Counted from the stretch's first letter, positions 1 through 9,698 are shown. The stretch: 64,000 nucleotides of DNA from Paracoccus sp. SCSIO 75233 (GCF_027912675.1 NZ_CP115757.1:186001-250000); one strand, 5' to 3'. Program-made: numbers and translations. Notes: generated by a model from the sequence alone, not told the origin.

Positions 1-535
1 GGACATAGCCGCCCTTGCCGCAAACCATGTGCAGGTCGGCGTCGTCGCTGCGGGCCTCGATCAGCGACAATTCGTCGACATAAAGCGGGCGGGGCTGAAG
101 CTGCACCGCCTCGCCGTCGCGGGCGAGATCATAGGCGCGCGCGCCGTCGACCTTCACGGCAGAGAAGGCGGGCGGCACCTGCATGATGTCGCCGGTGAAG
201 CCGGGCAAGGCGTCGCGGATGGCCTGCGGATCGGGACGGCTGTCGGCGCGGCGGAGCACTTCGCCGGTGGCGTCGTCGGTTGTGGTCTCCGCCCCCCAGT
301 TGACGGTGAAATCATAGGCCTTGAGTGCCTCGGTCAGCAGCGGCACGGTCTTGGTCGCCTCGCCCAAGGCAACCGCCAGAACCCCGGTCGCGTCAGGGTC
401 GAGCGTCCCGGCATGGCCCGCCTTTTTCGCATCGAGCGCCCAGCGGACCCGGCCCACCACGTCGGTCGATCCGATGCCCGCCGGCTTGTCCACGATCAGC
501 CAGCCCGAAATATCGCGGCCCTTTTTGCGTGCCAT
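1..535 (-). CDS. truB: tRNA pseudouridine(55) synthase TruB, 3' end outside the window
   Basis: Isomerises U55 to pseudouridine in the T-loop of tRNAs in the cytoplasm. The first 178 codons are visible from an ATG at 535; the rest lies beyond the window start. The N-terminus has the TruB pattern: [11 protein letters not shown], then [17 protein letters not shown], whose Asp in GTLDP is the catalytic residue of the family. A GGAGGG ribosome site precedes the ATG. It lies downstream of rbfA and the glycosidase-like gene on the same strand, and rbfA-truB linkage is common in bacteria. Identification is firm; the C-terminal PUA region cannot be assessed. Confidence 0.95.
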   Translation of the reverse strand, partial: MARKKGRDISGWLIVDKPAGIGSTDVVGRVRWALDAKKAGHAGTLDPDATGVLAVALGEATKTVPLLTEALKAYDFTVNWGAETTTDDATGEVLRRADSRPDPQAIRDALPGFTGDIMQVPPAFSAVKVDGARAYDLARDGEAVQLQPRPLYVDELSLIEARSDDADLHMVCGKGGYV

Positions 536-575
536 TTGGCCCTCCTGTCAGAAGGCTGCGCGGATAGCGCCGGGC

Positions 576-1337
576 TTAGCCGCCGTCAACCAGCCCGATG
601 ATCGGCCCCATTGACCAGCCGAAATCCGAACGGTTCAGCGACGGCGCGTGCAGCCGGGAAATTGATCCATCGAAATACAGCGCATTGCGCGCCCCCAGCC
701 CGTCACGGAACAGCCGCCCGAAGGTATGGAAATTCACCGGCCGGTCGGAGATTGCAAACCATGCGGTCTGCCCGTCCGCCGAAACCCCCACCCCATTGCG
801 GACATAGACGCTGTCGGAGTTGACGAGGAAACGCGGGTGCAATTCGCCGTCGATAACCAGCATCGGGCCGGATTGCGTGGCGATCCGGCATTCCGGGTTT
901 GTTGCCGCGAAAGCCCGGCTCTCGATCACCTGAAACGGCTGCGCGCCGCCTGTGCAGAACACCCCGTTCGGCAGCAGGCCGAAATTGCCGCCGCCGCCGC
1001 CGGTCACGAGTTGCCCGCGCGTATCCTCGCCGGATTTATACAGCCCGACAGGTTCGTAATCTGAATGGAACATCCCGGCATTCATCGCGAACACCAGATC
1101 CTGCCCGTCGGGCAATGCCGCGCGAAGATTGCTGAAATTGCGAAGCTTGTTGCCGTCCGCGTCCTCCAGCCACAGCCCCAGCCGGGGTTCGTCGGCTGCG
1201 GTCAAGGTGCAGATCGCATAACCCTGGCCGTCATGCTCCATCCGGCTGCATTCCGCAGCATCGCCGGGCAGGGCGAGCGCCAGCACTGCGCCTGCCGCGA
1301 CGCCCAACCGGCAGAGCAGCCTAGTCCAGATCGTCAT
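576..1337 (-). CDS. Exported phosphodiester glycosidase (NAGPA/DUF2233) family protein
   Basis: A 253-residue protein with a hydrophobic N-terminal signal segment ([19 protein letters not shown]), so probably periplasmic. The body has marks of the NAGPA/DUF2233 fold: [34 protein letters not shown] and the C-terminal [12 protein letters not shown]. Family members cleave sugar phosphodiesters, but the substrate here is unknown. The ATG at 1337 overlaps the end of rbfA by 17 bases, which suggests translational coupling in an rbfA-this gene-truB transcript. An upstream in-frame start would run far into rbfA and is less likely. Family assignment is good; function is inferred. Confidence 0.85.
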   Translation of the reverse strand: MTIWTRLLCRLGVAAGAVLALALPGDAAECSRMEHDGQGYAICTLTAADEPRLGLWLEDADGNKLRNFSNLRAALPDGQDLVFAMNAGMFHSDYEPVGLYKSGEDTRGQLVTGGGGGNFGLLPNGVFCTGGAQPFQVIESRAFAATNPECRIATQSGPMLVIDGELHPRFLVNSDSVYVRNGVGVSADGQTAWFAISDRPVNFHTFGRLFRDGLGARNALYFDGSISRLHAPSLNRSDFGWSMGPIIGLVDGG

Positions 1338-1734
1338 CTTCGGCCTCGATATCCCGGCGGACCCGCTCATCAGCGAACATGCGGCGGGTGTCGTCCATGC
1401 GGTCGAAGGTTTCATCCAGACGGAAGCGCAGCTCCGGCGCGTATTTCAGGTTCAGCCCTTTTGCGACGAGGTGGCGCAGCTCGCGCGCATTGCGGCGCAG
1501 CGCATCCAGAGCCTCATCGGCCTCGTTCCCGCCAAGCGGCATGACGAAGGCAGTCGCGACCTTCAGATCGGGGGAGGCGCGGACCTCCGCCACGGTGATG
1601 GAGTGGCGGTTGAGATCGGGGTCATGCACCTCTGCCCTGAGCAGCAGCTCGGAAAGGCGGTGACGGATCAGCTCGCCCACGCGAAGCTGACGTTGCGAGG
1701 GGCCGGGGCCGGTGTGAAAGCGGTTCTGTGCCAT
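1321..1734 (-). CDS. rbfA: 30S ribosome-binding factor RbfA
   Basis: A 137-residue ribosome maturation factor that binds the 30S subunit and helps process the 16S rRNA 5' end. The sequence shows [16 protein letters not shown], the [19 protein letters not shown] strand-helix region and [18 protein letters not shown], all diagnostic of RbfA. The length is normal, with an acidic C-terminal tail. The start at MAQNRF (1734) is preferred over an extension reaching 1785, which would crowd the divergent dapB promoter. It is divergent from dapB and first in a run leading to truB. Confidence 0.95.
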   Translation of the reverse strand: MAQNRFHTGPGPSQRQLRVGELIRHRLSELLLRAEVHDPDLNRHSITVAEVRASPDLKVATAFVMPLGGNEADEALDALRRNARELRHLVAKGLNLKYAPELRFRLDETFDRMDDTRRMFADERVRRDIEAEDDDLD

Positions 1735-1808
1735 GCCCGAAGATGTAGGGGGTTGGGCCGCGCCCCGCAATGGACTAAGCGACATGGAAGCATTGAATGG
1801 AGGCGCAG

Positions 1809-2618
1809 ATGGAAAAGCCGGGGATCGTCATAACGGGCGTATCGGGCCGCATGGGTCAGATGCTGGTCCGCGTGGTCAGCGAGTCGGATGCGGTCCGGCT
1901 GGTCGGCGCTGTGGAGCGTAAGGGCAGCGACTGGATCGGCCGCGACCTGGGGGAGGCTATGGGCGGTCAGCCAAGCGGCATTCTGGTGACCGACGACGCG
2001 GTCAGCGCCATTGCGCGGGCGCAGGCGGTTATCGACTTCACCACGCCCGAGGCGACGGTTGCCTTTGCCGAACTGACCGCGCAGGCACGCGCGGTGCATG
2101 TGATCGGCACGACCGGGCTGTCGGCGGAGGACATCGCGGCAATCTCGCGCGCGGCACGTCACGCGCCCATCATCCGGGCGGGGAATATGAGCCTTGGCGT
2201 CAATCTGCTGACCGGGCTGACCCGCAAGGTTGCCGCCGCGCTTGGTGAGGACTGGGATATCGAGGTGGTCGAGGCGCATCATCGCCACAAGGTCGACGCG
2301 CCGTCCGGCACCGCGCTGATGCTGGGCGAGGCCGCGGCAGAGGGGCGTGGTGCGACGCTTCCCGATCTGCGCACCCCGGCACGGGAAGGGATCACCGGCG
2401 AGCGGAAGCCGGGGACCATCGGTTTTTCCGCCATCCGCGGCGGCGATGTGGTCGGGGAGCATGATGTGATCTTTGCCACGCAGGGCGAACGTGTGGTGCT
2501 GCGCCATCTGGCGACCGACCGGGCGATCTTTGCGCGCGGCGCCTTGCGGGCGGCGATCTGGGGGCAGGATCAGGGGCCGGGCGAATATGACATGATGGAT
2601 GTGCTGGGGCTGAACTGA
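1809..2618 (+). CDS. dapB: 4-hydroxy-tetrahydrodipicolinate reductase DapB
   Basis: A 269-residue NAD(P)H-dependent reductase of the diaminopimelate/lysine pathway, also feeding peptidoglycan. It has the N-terminal dinucleotide-binding motif GVSGRMGQM, the VIDFTTPEA segment, the signature [16 protein letters not shown] with the catalytic His-Lys region, and the C-terminal GEHDVIFA. The ATG at 1809 follows a GGAGG at 1799-1803. An ATG at 1797 overlaps that site and is less likely. It is transcribed away from rbfA. The length and motifs are those of a normal enzyme. Confidence 0.97.
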   Translation: MEKPGIVITGVSGRMGQMLVRVVSESDAVRLVGAVERKGSDWIGRDLGEAMGGQPSGILVTDDAVSAIARAQAVIDFTTPEATVAFAELTAQARAVHVIGTTGLSAEDIAAISRAARHAPIIRAGNMSLGVNLLTGLTRKVAAALGEDWDIEVVEAHHRHKVDAPSGTALMLGEAAAEGRGATLPDLRTPAREGITGERKPGTIGFSAIRGGDVVGEHDVIFATQGERVVLRHLATDRAIFARGALRAAIWGQDQGPGEYDMMDVLGLN

Positions 2619-2718
2619 GCGTCGGCCCTGCCCGAAGCAGGGACTTGCGCATCGGTTCACGCTCTTGGCCTTCACCGCCGAACGGGCTAGGACAGCCAGC
2701 AAAGATCAGGGGATCACG

Positions 2719-5700
2719 ATGAGCATGGACAAGACCTTCGACGCCGCCTCCGCCGAAGCCCGCATCAGCGCCGAGTGGGAAGCGAAGAACGCCTTCGCCG
2801 CCGGTGCCAATGCCAAGCCGGGGGCGGAGACCTTCGCGATGATGATGCCGCCGCCGAATGTGACCGGCAGCCTCCATATCGGCCATGCGCTCGACAACAC
2901 CCTGCCGGACATCCTCGCCCGCTGGCACCGTATGCGCGGATATGACGTGCTGTGGCAGCCTGGTCAGGACCATGCGGGTATTGCCACCCAGATGGTCGTG
3001 GAACGCAAGATGGCCGAAGCCGGGGAACCGGGCCGGCGCGAGATCGGGCGCGAGGCCTTTGTCGAGAAGGTCTGGAACTGGAAGCAGGAATCCGGTGACA
3101 CGATCATGAACCAGCTTCGCCGGCTGGGCGCATCCTGCGACTGGTCGCGCAACGCCTTTACCATGTCCGGCGCGCCCTCAGCCCCGGAAGGGGAGCAGGG
3201 GAATTTCCACGACGCCGTGCTGAAGGTTTTCGTCGATCTCTACAACAAGGGGATCATCTATCGCGGCAAGCGGCTGGTGAACTGGGACCCGCATTTCGAG
3301 ACCGCGATTTCCGATCTGGAGGTGGAGAACCGCGACACCCCCGGCCATATGTGGCATTTCAAATACCCGCTGGCTGGTGGCGAGACCTATGAATATGTCG
3401 AGCGGGACGAGGACGGCAATGTCACGCTGCGGGAAACCCGCGACTATATCTCCATCGCCACGACGCGGCCCGAAACCATGCTCGGCGACGGCGCGGTTGC
3501 CGTTCACCCCGATGATGCGCGTTACGCCCCCATTGTCGGCAAGCTGTGCGAAATCCCCGTCGGGCCGAAGGAACATCGCCGCCTGATCCCGATCATCACC
3601 GATGAATACCCGGACCCCGATTTCGGCTCTGGCGCGGTCAAGATCACCGGCGCGCATGATTTCAACGATTACGGCGTCGCGACCCGCAACAATATCCCGC
3701 TTTACGCGCTGATGGACACCAAGGGCGCGATGCGTGTGGACGGGCTGTCCTATGAGGAAAGCGCCGAGATCGCGACGCGCGCGGCCAATGGCGAGGATGT
3801 GGGCGATGTGTCGAACGTCAACCTTGTCCCCGAGCAGCTTCGCGGGCTGGATCGTTTCGAGGCGCGCAAGCAGGTGATCGACGAAATCACCGCAGAAGGG
3901 CTGGCTGTCACCGATGCCGAAGGCGCGGCTGTGGTTGAAGCGAAAAAGATCATGCAGCCCTTCGGTGACCGCTCCGGCGTGGTGATCGAGCCGATGCTGA
4001 CCAATCAGTGGTTCGTCGACACGCAACGCATCGTCGGCCCGGCGCTCGACGCGGTCCGCGACGGCCGCACCCAGATCCTGCCCGACCAGCATCGCAAGGT
4101 CTACGAGCACTGGCTGGAAAATATCGAGCCGTGGACGATCTCCCGCCAGCTTTGGTGGGGGCATCAGATCCCGGTCTGGTACGGGCTCGATCTGGAAATG
4201 CGCGGCTTCACCGATGACGAAGGCGACGGCGCTCTGGACGAGGTCGAACTGCTGGAACTGCTGATCGACGGGCTGGTGCAGCGCGGCGATTATCACCACG
4301 CCGCCCCGCATTTCGAGGATGTGATCGAGAAGTTCCGTGACGACATCGCGGGCCTGCCGCAGCCCTTGGAGGTCAGCCGGGTCGTCGAGGTTGCCGACCG
4401 GGACGAGGCGGTTGACGTGTTCAGCCGCAGCCTTGCCGAATACAACCTGTCGCAGGACCCGACCAAGCTGGTCTACCCGGTCTGGCGCGACCCCGATGTG
4501 CTGGACACATGGTTCTCCTCCGGTCTCTGGCCCATCGGCACGCTCGGCTGGCCGGAAGACACGCCGGAGATGCGGAAATATTTCCCGACCGACGTGCTGG
4601 TCACCGGCTTCGACATTATCTTCTTCTGGGTCGCCCGGATGATGATGATGCAGCTTGAGGTGGTGGGCGATGTCCCGTTCCACACGGTCTATGTTCACGG
4701 GCTGGTGCGCGACGAAAAAGGCGCGAAGATGTCCAAGTCGAAGGGCAATGTCATCGACCCGCTGACACTGGTGGATGAATACGGCGCCGACGCGCTGCGC
4801 TTTACCCTGACCAGCATGGCGGCAATGGGGCGCGACCCGAAGCTGGGGCCGAAACATGTCGAGGCGAACCGGAATTTCGTCACCAAGATCTGGAACGCCA
4901 CCCGCTTTGCCGAAATGAACGGCGTGCGCGGCGGCTCCGACCGTCCCAACCCCAGCCACACCGTCAACCGCTGGATCATCAGCGAGGTCGCCCGCGCCAC
5001 CCAGGCCACCAATGAGGCGCTTGAAACCTACCGCTTCAACGATGCCGCGAACGGGCTTTACGCCTTCGTCTGGGGCAAGGTCTGCGACTGGTATGTCGAA
5101 TTCGCCAAGCCGCTTTTCGACGGTGAATATGCCGATGAAACCCGCGCCACAATGGGCTGGGTGCTGGATCAGTGCTATACGCTGCTGCACCCGATCATGC
5201 CGTTCGTGACCGAAGAACTCTGGTCCCTGACCGGCGACCGCAAGTCCATGCTGATCCACGGCGACTGGCCCGAGTTGGGGCGTGACGTCATCGACGCCGA
5301 TGCTGACCGCCAGATGAACTGGGTGATCCAGCTGATCGAGAATATCCGCTCCGCCCGCGCCCAGATGGGCGTCCCGGCAGGCGCGCGGATCGATCTGATC
5401 GTGACGGAGGCTGACAGCAATGCGCGCGCTGCCCTCGCCGCCAATGCGCCCCTGATCGAACGCCTCGCCCGCGTCAATGCCCCGCAGGATGGCACGGCAG
5501 GCAAGGGCATGATCGCGGTCTCCGCCCCCGGCGCGTCCTTTGCGCTGCCCATTGGTGACGTGATCGACGTCACCGCCGAAACCGCCCGGCTGGAGAAGAA
5601 CGCGGCCAAAACCGGCAAGGATGCCGAAGGGCTGCGCAAACGCCTCGACAACCCGAAATTCGTCGAGAACGCCGATTTCGAGGTGATCGAGGAGACCCGC

Positions 5701-5772
5701 CAGAAACTCGCCGATCTGGACGAAGACCTCGCCCGGATCAATGCCGCGCTGACGCAGCTCAAGGCGATGTAA
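2719..5772 (+). CDS. valS: Valyl-tRNA synthetase
   Basis: A 1017-residue class I aminoacyl-tRNA synthetase charging tRNA-Val in the cytoplasm. The HIGH motif appears as [13 protein letters not shown] near the N-terminus and the KMSKS loop as [15 protein letters not shown]. The CP1 editing domain lies between them, an anticodon-binding domain follows, and the C-terminus is a charged coiled-coil arm ([19 protein letters not shown] onward). The start at MSMDKTF (2719) has CAGGGGA upstream; an in-frame start at 2665 has no such support. The stop codon overlaps the next start (TAATG), so the DUF1992 gene is probably translationally coupled. Confidence 0.98.
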   Translation: MSMDKTFDAASAEARISAEWEAKNAFAAGANAKPGAETFAMMMPPPNVTGSLHIGHALDNTLPDILARWHRMRGYDVLWQPGQDHAGIATQMVVERKMAEAGEPGRREIGREAFVEKVWNWKQESGDTIMNQLRRLGASCDWSRNAFTMSGAPSAPEGEQGNFHDAVLKVFVDLYNKGIIYRGKRLVNWDPHFETAISDLEVENRDTPGHMWHFKYPLAGGETYEYVERDEDGNVTLRETRDYISIATTRPETMLGDGAVAVHPDDARYAPIVGKLCEIPVGPKEHRRLIPIITDEYPDPDFGSGAVKITGAHDFNDYGVATRNNIPLYALMDTKGAMRVDGLSYEESAEIATRAANGEDVGDVSNVNLVPEQLRGLDRFEARKQVIDEITAEGLAVTDAEGAAVVEAKKIMQPFGDRSGVVIEPMLTNQWFVDTQRIVGPALDAVRDGRTQILPDQHRKVYEHWLENIEPWTISRQLWWGHQIPVWYGLDLEMRGFTDDEGDGALDEVELLELLIDGLVQRGDYHHAAPHFEDVIEKFRDDIAGLPQPLEVSRVVEVADRDEAVDVFSRSLAEYNLSQDPTKLVYPVWRDPDVLDTWFSSGLWPIGTLGWPEDTPEMRKYFPTDVLVTGFDIIFFWVARMMMMQLEVVGDVPFHTVYVHGLVRDEKGAKMSKSKGNVIDPLTLVDEYGADALRFTLTSMAAMGRDPKLGPKHVEANRNFVTKIWNATRFAEMNGVRGGSDRPNPSHTVNRWIISEVARATQATNEALETYRFNDAANGLYAFVWGKVCDWYVEFAKPLFDGEYADETRATMGWVLDQCYTLLHPIMPFVTEELWSLTGDRKSMLIHGDWPELGRDVIDADADRQMNWVIQLIENIRSARAQMGVPAGARIDLIVTEADSNARAALAANAPLIERLARVNAPQDGTAGKGMIAVSAPGASFALPIGDVIDVTAETARLEKNAAKTGKDAEGLRKRLDNPKFVENADFEVIEETRQKLADLDEDLARINAALTQLKAM

Positions 5773-6095
5773 TGCACTGGTTCGAGCGGATCGCCCAAAG
5801 GCGCACCGACGAGGCGGAAGCGAAGGGCGACCTTCGCGGCCTCGCGGGCGAGGGCAAACCGCTCGACCGCGCCCGCCTGCGCGAACGCGCCGAAGACGTG
5901 CTGCACCGGATGATGTCCGATGGCGGTTTCGTCCCCGAAGAATTCCGCATCCGCAAGGAGGTGGAGGCGAAGCGCGCCGCCCTCGATCAGATCGACGACC
6001 CGGAGGAGCGCCGCGCGCTGCAACGCAAGATCGCGCTGATGGAACTCAAGGCCAACATCGCCACCGATGCGCGCCGCGCCGCCGCGCGCGACTGA
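5772..6095 (+). CDS. DUF1992 (DnaJ-homologue-like) small protein
   Basis: A 107-residue, highly charged helical protein with the DUF1992 pattern: [20 protein letters not shown], a central LAGEGKPL, then RMMSDGGFVPEEFRIRKEVE. Members are annotated as homologous to the DnaJ C-terminal subfamily, but no J-domain HPD motif is present and the role is not established. It starts within the valS stop codon (TAATG overlap), so it is almost certainly co-transcribed with valS. A palindromic intergenic repeat follows and separates it from convergent petR. Confidence 0.85.
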   Translation: MHWFERIAQRRTDEAEAKGDLRGLAGEGKPLDRARLRERAEDVLHRMMSDGGFVPEEFRIRKEVEAKRAALDQIDDPEERRALQRKIALMELKANIATDARRAAARD

Positions 6096-6107
6096 CCCCA
6101 CGGCTCA

Positions 6108-6154
6108 TTCATCCTGGCTGAAATATCCCGGGGGTGCGGGGGCAGCGCCCCCGC
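6108..6154. repeat. Intergenic palindromic repeat, copy 1 (REP-like)
   Basis: A GC-rich hairpin, GCGGGGGC at 6136-6143 and GCCCCCGC at 6147-6154 with a 3-base loop, is followed on the minus strand by CCCGGGATATTTCAGCCAGG. The same unit occurs in opposite orientation at 8455-8496. It sits between the convergent DUF1992 gene and petR, where it could act as a bidirectional terminator. There is no long T-run, so the repeat-family reading is preferred. Confidence 0.7.
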
Positions 6155-6171
6155 GTCACCTCAAACCGGGA

Positions 6172-6873
6172 TCAATCCGGCATCAGCATATATCCCGCAC
6201 CGCGCACCGTCTGAAGATAGCGCGGTTCTTTCGGGTCAGGCTCGATCTTGCGGCGCAGCCTTGTGATCTGCACGTCAATCGCGCGGTCCGATCCATCCGC
6301 CTCCTCTGACGGGGTCCGGCCGAGATCCTGCGTCAGGTCGGTGCGGCTGACCGGCTGACCCGGTGTCTCCGCCAGACGCCGCAGCAGCGCGGCCTCGGTC
6401 CCGGTCAGGTGGATATGGTCTTCGCCATCGAACAGCTGGCCACGCTCGGTGTCGTATCGCAGGGACCCGAGCGTCATGAATTTCGGCCCCGCCGGCTGGG
6501 CCTGCGGGATGCGGCGCAGGATGGCGGAGATCCGCAGCAGCAATTCGCGCGGCTCGAACGGTTTTGCCAGATAATCATCGGCGCCAGCCTCCAGCCCCGC
6601 GATGCGGTCCTCCGTCTCGCCGCGTGCGGTCAGCAGCAGGATCGGGGTGGTCAGGCGGCGGCGCAGGTCGCGGGTCAGCGCGATGCCGTCCTCGCCCGGC
6701 ATCATTACATCCAGCACGATCAGATCGAATTCCAGCCCGCGCAGGATCTTGCGGGCATGGGCTGCGTCCGACGCGGTCGAGACCAGAAAGCCGCTTTTGA
6801 TCAGAAACCGCTGCAACAGGCGGGAGATGCGCGCGTCATCATCGACGACGAGGATATGGGCGGTGTCTTTCAT
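6172..6873 (-). CDS. petR: OmpR-family response regulator, PetR-like
   Basis: A 233-residue response regulator with an N-terminal receiver domain (acidic pocket VVDDD, phospho-acceptor Asp55 in IVLDVMMPGEDG, Lys in YLAKPFEP) and a C-terminal winged-helix domain (RAIDVQITRLRRKIE...YLQTVRGAGYML). It lies 12 bases after the MarR-type gene, the arrangement of petP-petR in Rhodobacter capsulatus, which supports the symbol. A GTG at 6888 overlapping the petP stop is an alternative start; the ATG at 6873 has GGGA upstream. No histidine kinase gene is adjacent, as for petR. Confidence 0.85.
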   Translation of the reverse strand: MKDTAHILVVDDDARISRLLQRFLIKSGFLVSTASDAAHARKILRGLEFDLIVLDVMMPGEDGIALTRDLRRRLTTPILLLTARGETEDRIAGLEAGADDYLAKPFEPRELLLRISAILRRIPQAQPAGPKFMTLGSLRYDTERGQLFDGEDHIHLTGTEAALLRRLAETPGQPVSRTDLTQDLGRTPSEEADGSDRAIDVQITRLRRKIEPDPKEPRYLQTVRGAGYMLMPD

Positions 6874-6884
6874 CTCCGATCCCG

Positions 6885-7409
6885 TCACTCGCGGGTCTCT
6901 GCATTGCGCATTTCGCGGAACTGGCGCGCGCCGCCTTCGTCCATCATCGCCTCCAGCACCATGCGGAACCCGGCCACGGCCTGCGGCCCGGCGGCGCGAT
7001 AGGCGGCGCGGACACGGGCGCGTTGCGCCTCTGACAGGCGCTTTTCCAGCTCGGAGCCGGCCTCGCTCAGGAATAACTGCCGTTCGCGCCGGTCGCGGCG
7101 GCCCACACGCGATTCGACCAGCCCGTCTTCCAGCAGCGTCCGCAGCACCCGGTTCAGCGATTGCTTGGTCACGCTGAGGATATCCAGCAGGTCAGAGACG
7201 GTCAGCCCGGGTTTGCGGGCGATGAAATGCAGCGCCCGGTGATGCGCGCGGCCATAATCCATCCCGGCGAGGATCTCGTCCGGGTCCGAGGTGAAGGCGC
7301 GATAGGCAAAGAAAAACGCCTCGATCCCGCCGCGAATCTGGTCGTCGGTCAGGAACAGCAAATTCTCCGGCCCCTGCTCGGTCACGGGTTTGATCGCCGG
7401 GTTTTTCAT
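6885..7409 (-). CDS. petP: MarR-family transcriptional regulator, PetP-like
   Basis: A 174-residue MarR protein. The winged helix is clear: RALHFIARKPGLTVSDLLDILSVTKQSLNRVLRTLLEDGLVES, followed by the wing RVGRRDRRERQLFLSEAG and a C-terminal dimerisation helix. The start at 7409 is preceded by TGGAGGT. With petR downstream it matches the petPR pair of Rhodobacter. It is divergent from ilvE, and a dyad at 7442-7456 in the shared intergenic region is a candidate operator. The effector is unknown. Confidence 0.82.
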   Translation of the reverse strand: MKNPAIKPVTEQGPENLLFLTDDQIRGGIEAFFFAYRAFTSDPDEILAGMDYGRAHHRALHFIARKPGLTVSDLLDILSVTKQSLNRVLRTLLEDGLVESRVGRRDRRERQLFLSEAGSELEKRLSEAQRARVRAAYRAAGPQAVAGFRMVLEAMMDEGGARQFREMRNAETRE

Positions 7410-7441
7410 CGGACCTCCAGTCATTGCCCAGATTGTTTTAC

Positions 7442-7456
7442 GTCAGCCTTGTTGAC
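7442..7456. promoter_or_regulatory. Dyad between petP and ilvE, candidate MarR operator
   Basis: GTCAGCCTTGTTGAC is an imperfect inverted repeat with GTCA/TGAC arms. It lies between the divergent petP and ilvE genes and overlaps the -35 of the predicted ilvE promoter. MarR proteins commonly bind such dyads near their own genes. Assignment to PetP is inference. Confidence 0.35.
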
Positions 7457-7480
7457 TTTCCAAGAATCAATCGGTAGCGA
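7452..7480 (+). promoter_or_regulatory. Predicted sigma-70-type promoter of ilvE
   Basis: TTGACT at 7452-7457 and TAGCGA at 7475-7480 are separated by 17 bases. The ilvE start is 80 bases downstream. The spacer contains one GANTC site (7463-7467). The -35 is near consensus; the -10 is weak. Confidence 0.45.
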
Positions 7481-7560
7481 GATGCCAGTTATTCGCAAGA
7501 TTCCGTCCGTTTTCGGCAGGTCTTGGCAATATTTCGAAACAGAAGCAGCAGGAGGCGCAG

Positions 7561-8430
7561 ATGGAAGGCGCTTATGACGACCGCGACGGCAAGATCTGGA
7601 TGAATGGCGAATTGTTGGAGTGGCGCGATGCCAAGGTCCATGTGTTGAGCCATGCGCTGCACTATGCCTCGTCCGTTTTCGAGGGGGAGCGTTGTTATGA
7701 CGGCAAGATTTTCAAGGGCCATGAACACTCGCTGCGGCTGATCGAATCGGGCCGTCTGCTGGACATGCCGCTGCCCTATTCGGCTGAGGAAATCGATGCC
7801 GCGAAAGAGGCGGTGTTGAAGGCGAACGGGTTCACCAATGCCTATGTCCGTGCCTTCGCCTGGCGCTCTTCCGGCCCGGATATGGGGGTTTCGGCCCGCC
7901 GCAACCCGGTCAGCGTCGCCGTCGCCGCGTGGGAGTGGGGCAGCTATTACGGGGATGCGAAATGGCAGGGCGCGAAGCTGGATATTGCCAAGTGGAAGCG
8001 CCCCAGCCCGGAGACGATCCCGACCGCGGCGAAGGCTGCGGGGCTGTATATGATCTGCACCATGTCGAAACACGCGGCTGAGGCAAAGGGTTGTTCTGAC
8101 GCGCTTTTCTATGACTGGGAGGGCTATGTCGCGGAGGCGACGGGGGCGAATATCTTCTTCATCAAGGATGGGGAAGTGCATACGCCGCTGGCGGATCGGT
8201 TTCTGAACGGGATCACCCGCCAGACGGTGATCGAGATGTTGAAGGACAAGGGCTATACGGTCCATGAGCGCCGGATCAAGCCGGAGGAGCTGGACGATTT
8301 CAGCGAGTGCTGGCTGACCGGGACGGCGGCGGAGATCACGCCGGTCGGGCAGATCGGGGATCATCATTTCCAGGTCGGGCAGATCACGCGCGATATATCC
8401 GACGCTTATGAGGCGCTGGTCCGCGCGTAA
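7561..8430 (+). CDS. ilvE: Branched-chain amino acid aminotransferase
   Basis: A 289-residue fold-type IV PLP enzyme that transfers the amino group between glutamate and the 2-oxo acids of Val, Leu and Ile. Visible landmarks are VLSHALHYASSVFEGERCY, the PLP lysine Lys158 in TAAKAAGLY, YVAEATGANIFF with the PLP-anchoring Glu, and the phosphate-binding LNGITRQTVIE loop. GGAGG lies 9 bases before the ATG. It is transcribed divergently from petPR. A class IV D-amino acid or lyase role is unlikely given the overall match. Confidence 0.93.
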   Translation: MEGAYDDRDGKIWMNGELLEWRDAKVHVLSHALHYASSVFEGERCYDGKIFKGHEHSLRLIESGRLLDMPLPYSAEEIDAAKEAVLKANGFTNAYVRAFAWRSSGPDMGVSARRNPVSVAVAAWEWGSYYGDAKWQGAKLDIAKWKRPSPETIPTAAKAAGLYMICTMSKHAAEAKGCSDALFYDWEGYVAEATGANIFFIKDGEVHTPLADRFLNGITRQTVIEMLKDKGYTVHERRIKPEELDDFSECWLTGTAAEITPVGQIGDHHFQVGQITRDISDAYEALVRA

Positions 8431-8454
8431 GCGCCGGGCCGACGACAAGGGTTT

Positions 8455-8496
8455 CCGGGGCGCTGCCCCGGACCCCGGGATATTTCCGCCAGGGTG
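8455..8496. repeat. Intergenic palindromic repeat, copy 2 (REP-like)
   Basis: The hairpin CCGGGGC (8455-8461), GCT loop, GCCCCGG (8465-8471) is followed by ACCCCGGGATATTTCCGCCA. This matches the minus-strand reading of the repeat at 6108-6154 in both hairpin and tail. It lies between ilvE and alkB. Confidence 0.7.
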
Positions 8497-8561
8497 AAAG
8501 CGCGTGGCCTGACAAATTGCCGCGCTTTCGCATGGGTTGAAACAAGTGTAGAAACGCAACC

Positions 8562-9686
8562 ATGATTGGATCGTTTCGCACCGCTTTGCCGTTCTGGATG
8601 TCGCTGGGTCTTGTGCCGCTGGCGGTTCTGGCTGCCGTTCAGGGCGGCTGGTGGTGGGTGCTGATGCCGGTCTACGCCTGGTACATGGTGACCGGGCTGG
8701 ATCTGGTGCTGGGGCTCAATGAGGAGAACCCGGATACGGAGACGCCGGTTGACCAGCTTTTCTGGTATCGCGCGATCACGGTGATCTGGTTTCCGGTGCA
8801 GTTCTGCCTGCTGTTCGGGTTGATCTATTACACCACGCGATCCGGGCTTTCGGGTTGGGAGAAGCTGGGGCTGTTCTTTGGCCTTGGCGTCGCCACCGGC
8901 TCGGTCGGGATGGTTTATGCCCATGAATTGCTGCATCAAAAGCCGCAATGGGAACGTTGGCTGGGCGATCTTCTGCTCGCCTCGACCCTTTATTCGCATT
9001 TTCGTACCGAGCATCTGCTGGTTCATCATTCATGGGTGGCGACGCCGCGCGACGCGGTTTCGGCGCGCTATAATGAGGGGTTCCACCGGTTTTTCTGGCG
9101 CGTGCTGACCGAGGGGCCGCGCAGTGCGTGGCGGGCCGAGAGGAATTTTCTGGCCCGCGCCGGACGGCCTGTGACCGACCGGCGCAATCCGTTCTGGCGC
9201 TACGCCGTGCTGCAACTGGGCATGCTGCTTCTGGCGCTTTTGCTGGGTGGCTGGCAGGGATTGCTGCTGTTCGTCTGGCAGGCATTTATCGCGATATGGC
9301 AGCTTGAACTGACGAATTATGTCGAGCATTACGGGCTGACCCGGCGCTATCTGGGCGAGGGGCGTTATGAGCATGTCCTGCCGCGCCATAGCTGGAATGC
9401 CTCGCACAAGGCGTCCAACTGGCTGCTGATCAATCTGCAACGGCATTCGGACCACCATTACAAGCCGGATCGGCGGTTTCCCCTGCTTCAGACTTATGAC
9501 GAGGATGAGGCGCCGCAGCTTCCGTTCGGCTATCCGGGAATGACGTTTCTGGCGATGATTCCGCCGTTGTGGCGGCGGCGGATGAACCCGCGTGTGCGGG
9601 CGTGGCGGCGGCAGTTCTATCCCGATATCGAGGACTGGACCGATTATAACCGCGGGACATTTCCTATGCCGCGAAAGGCGCTTTGA
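8562..9686 (+). CDS. alkB: AlkB-type alkane 1-monooxygenase (membrane di-iron hydroxylase)
   Basis: A 374-residue membrane hydroxylase expected to oxidise medium-chain alkanes or related substrates at the terminal carbon with rubredoxin as electron donor. It has about six hydrophobic segments and the histidine boxes of the AlkB group: HELLHQ, EHLLVHH, LQRHSDHH, plus the AlkB-specific NYVEHYG. The first box differs from the textbook HELGHK. No rubredoxin, rubredoxin reductase or alkS regulator gene lies alongside. Xylene monooxygenase-type substrates cannot be excluded. Family is confident, substrate is not. Confidence 0.88.
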   Translation: MIGSFRTALPFWMSLGLVPLAVLAAVQGGWWWVLMPVYAWYMVTGLDLVLGLNEENPDTETPVDQLFWYRAITVIWFPVQFCLLFGLIYYTTRSGLSGWEKLGLFFGLGVATGSVGMVYAHELLHQKPQWERWLGDLLLASTLYSHFRTEHLLVHHSWVATPRDAVSARYNEGFHRFFWRVLTEGPRSAWRAERNFLARAGRPVTDRRNPFWRYAVLQLGMLLLALLLGGWQGLLLFVWQAFIAIWQLELTNYVEHYGLTRRYLGEGRYEHVLPRHSWNASHKASNWLLINLQRHSDHHYKPDRRFPLLQTYDEDEAPQLPFGYPGMTFLAMIPPLWRRRMNPRVRAWRRQFYPDIEDWTDYNRGTFPMPRKAL

Positions 9687-9698
9687 CGGGCCGCACCG

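Noticed and set aside
29..601. Long open frame on the plus strand over truB
   Set aside because: It mirrors the truB reading frame on the other strand and has no protein-like motifs; truB has clear family signatures.
3178..5259. A 693-codon minus-strand frame inside valS
   Set aside because: High-GC codon bias leaves the opposite frame open. The translated sequence lacks family motifs and valS is intact over the whole stretch.
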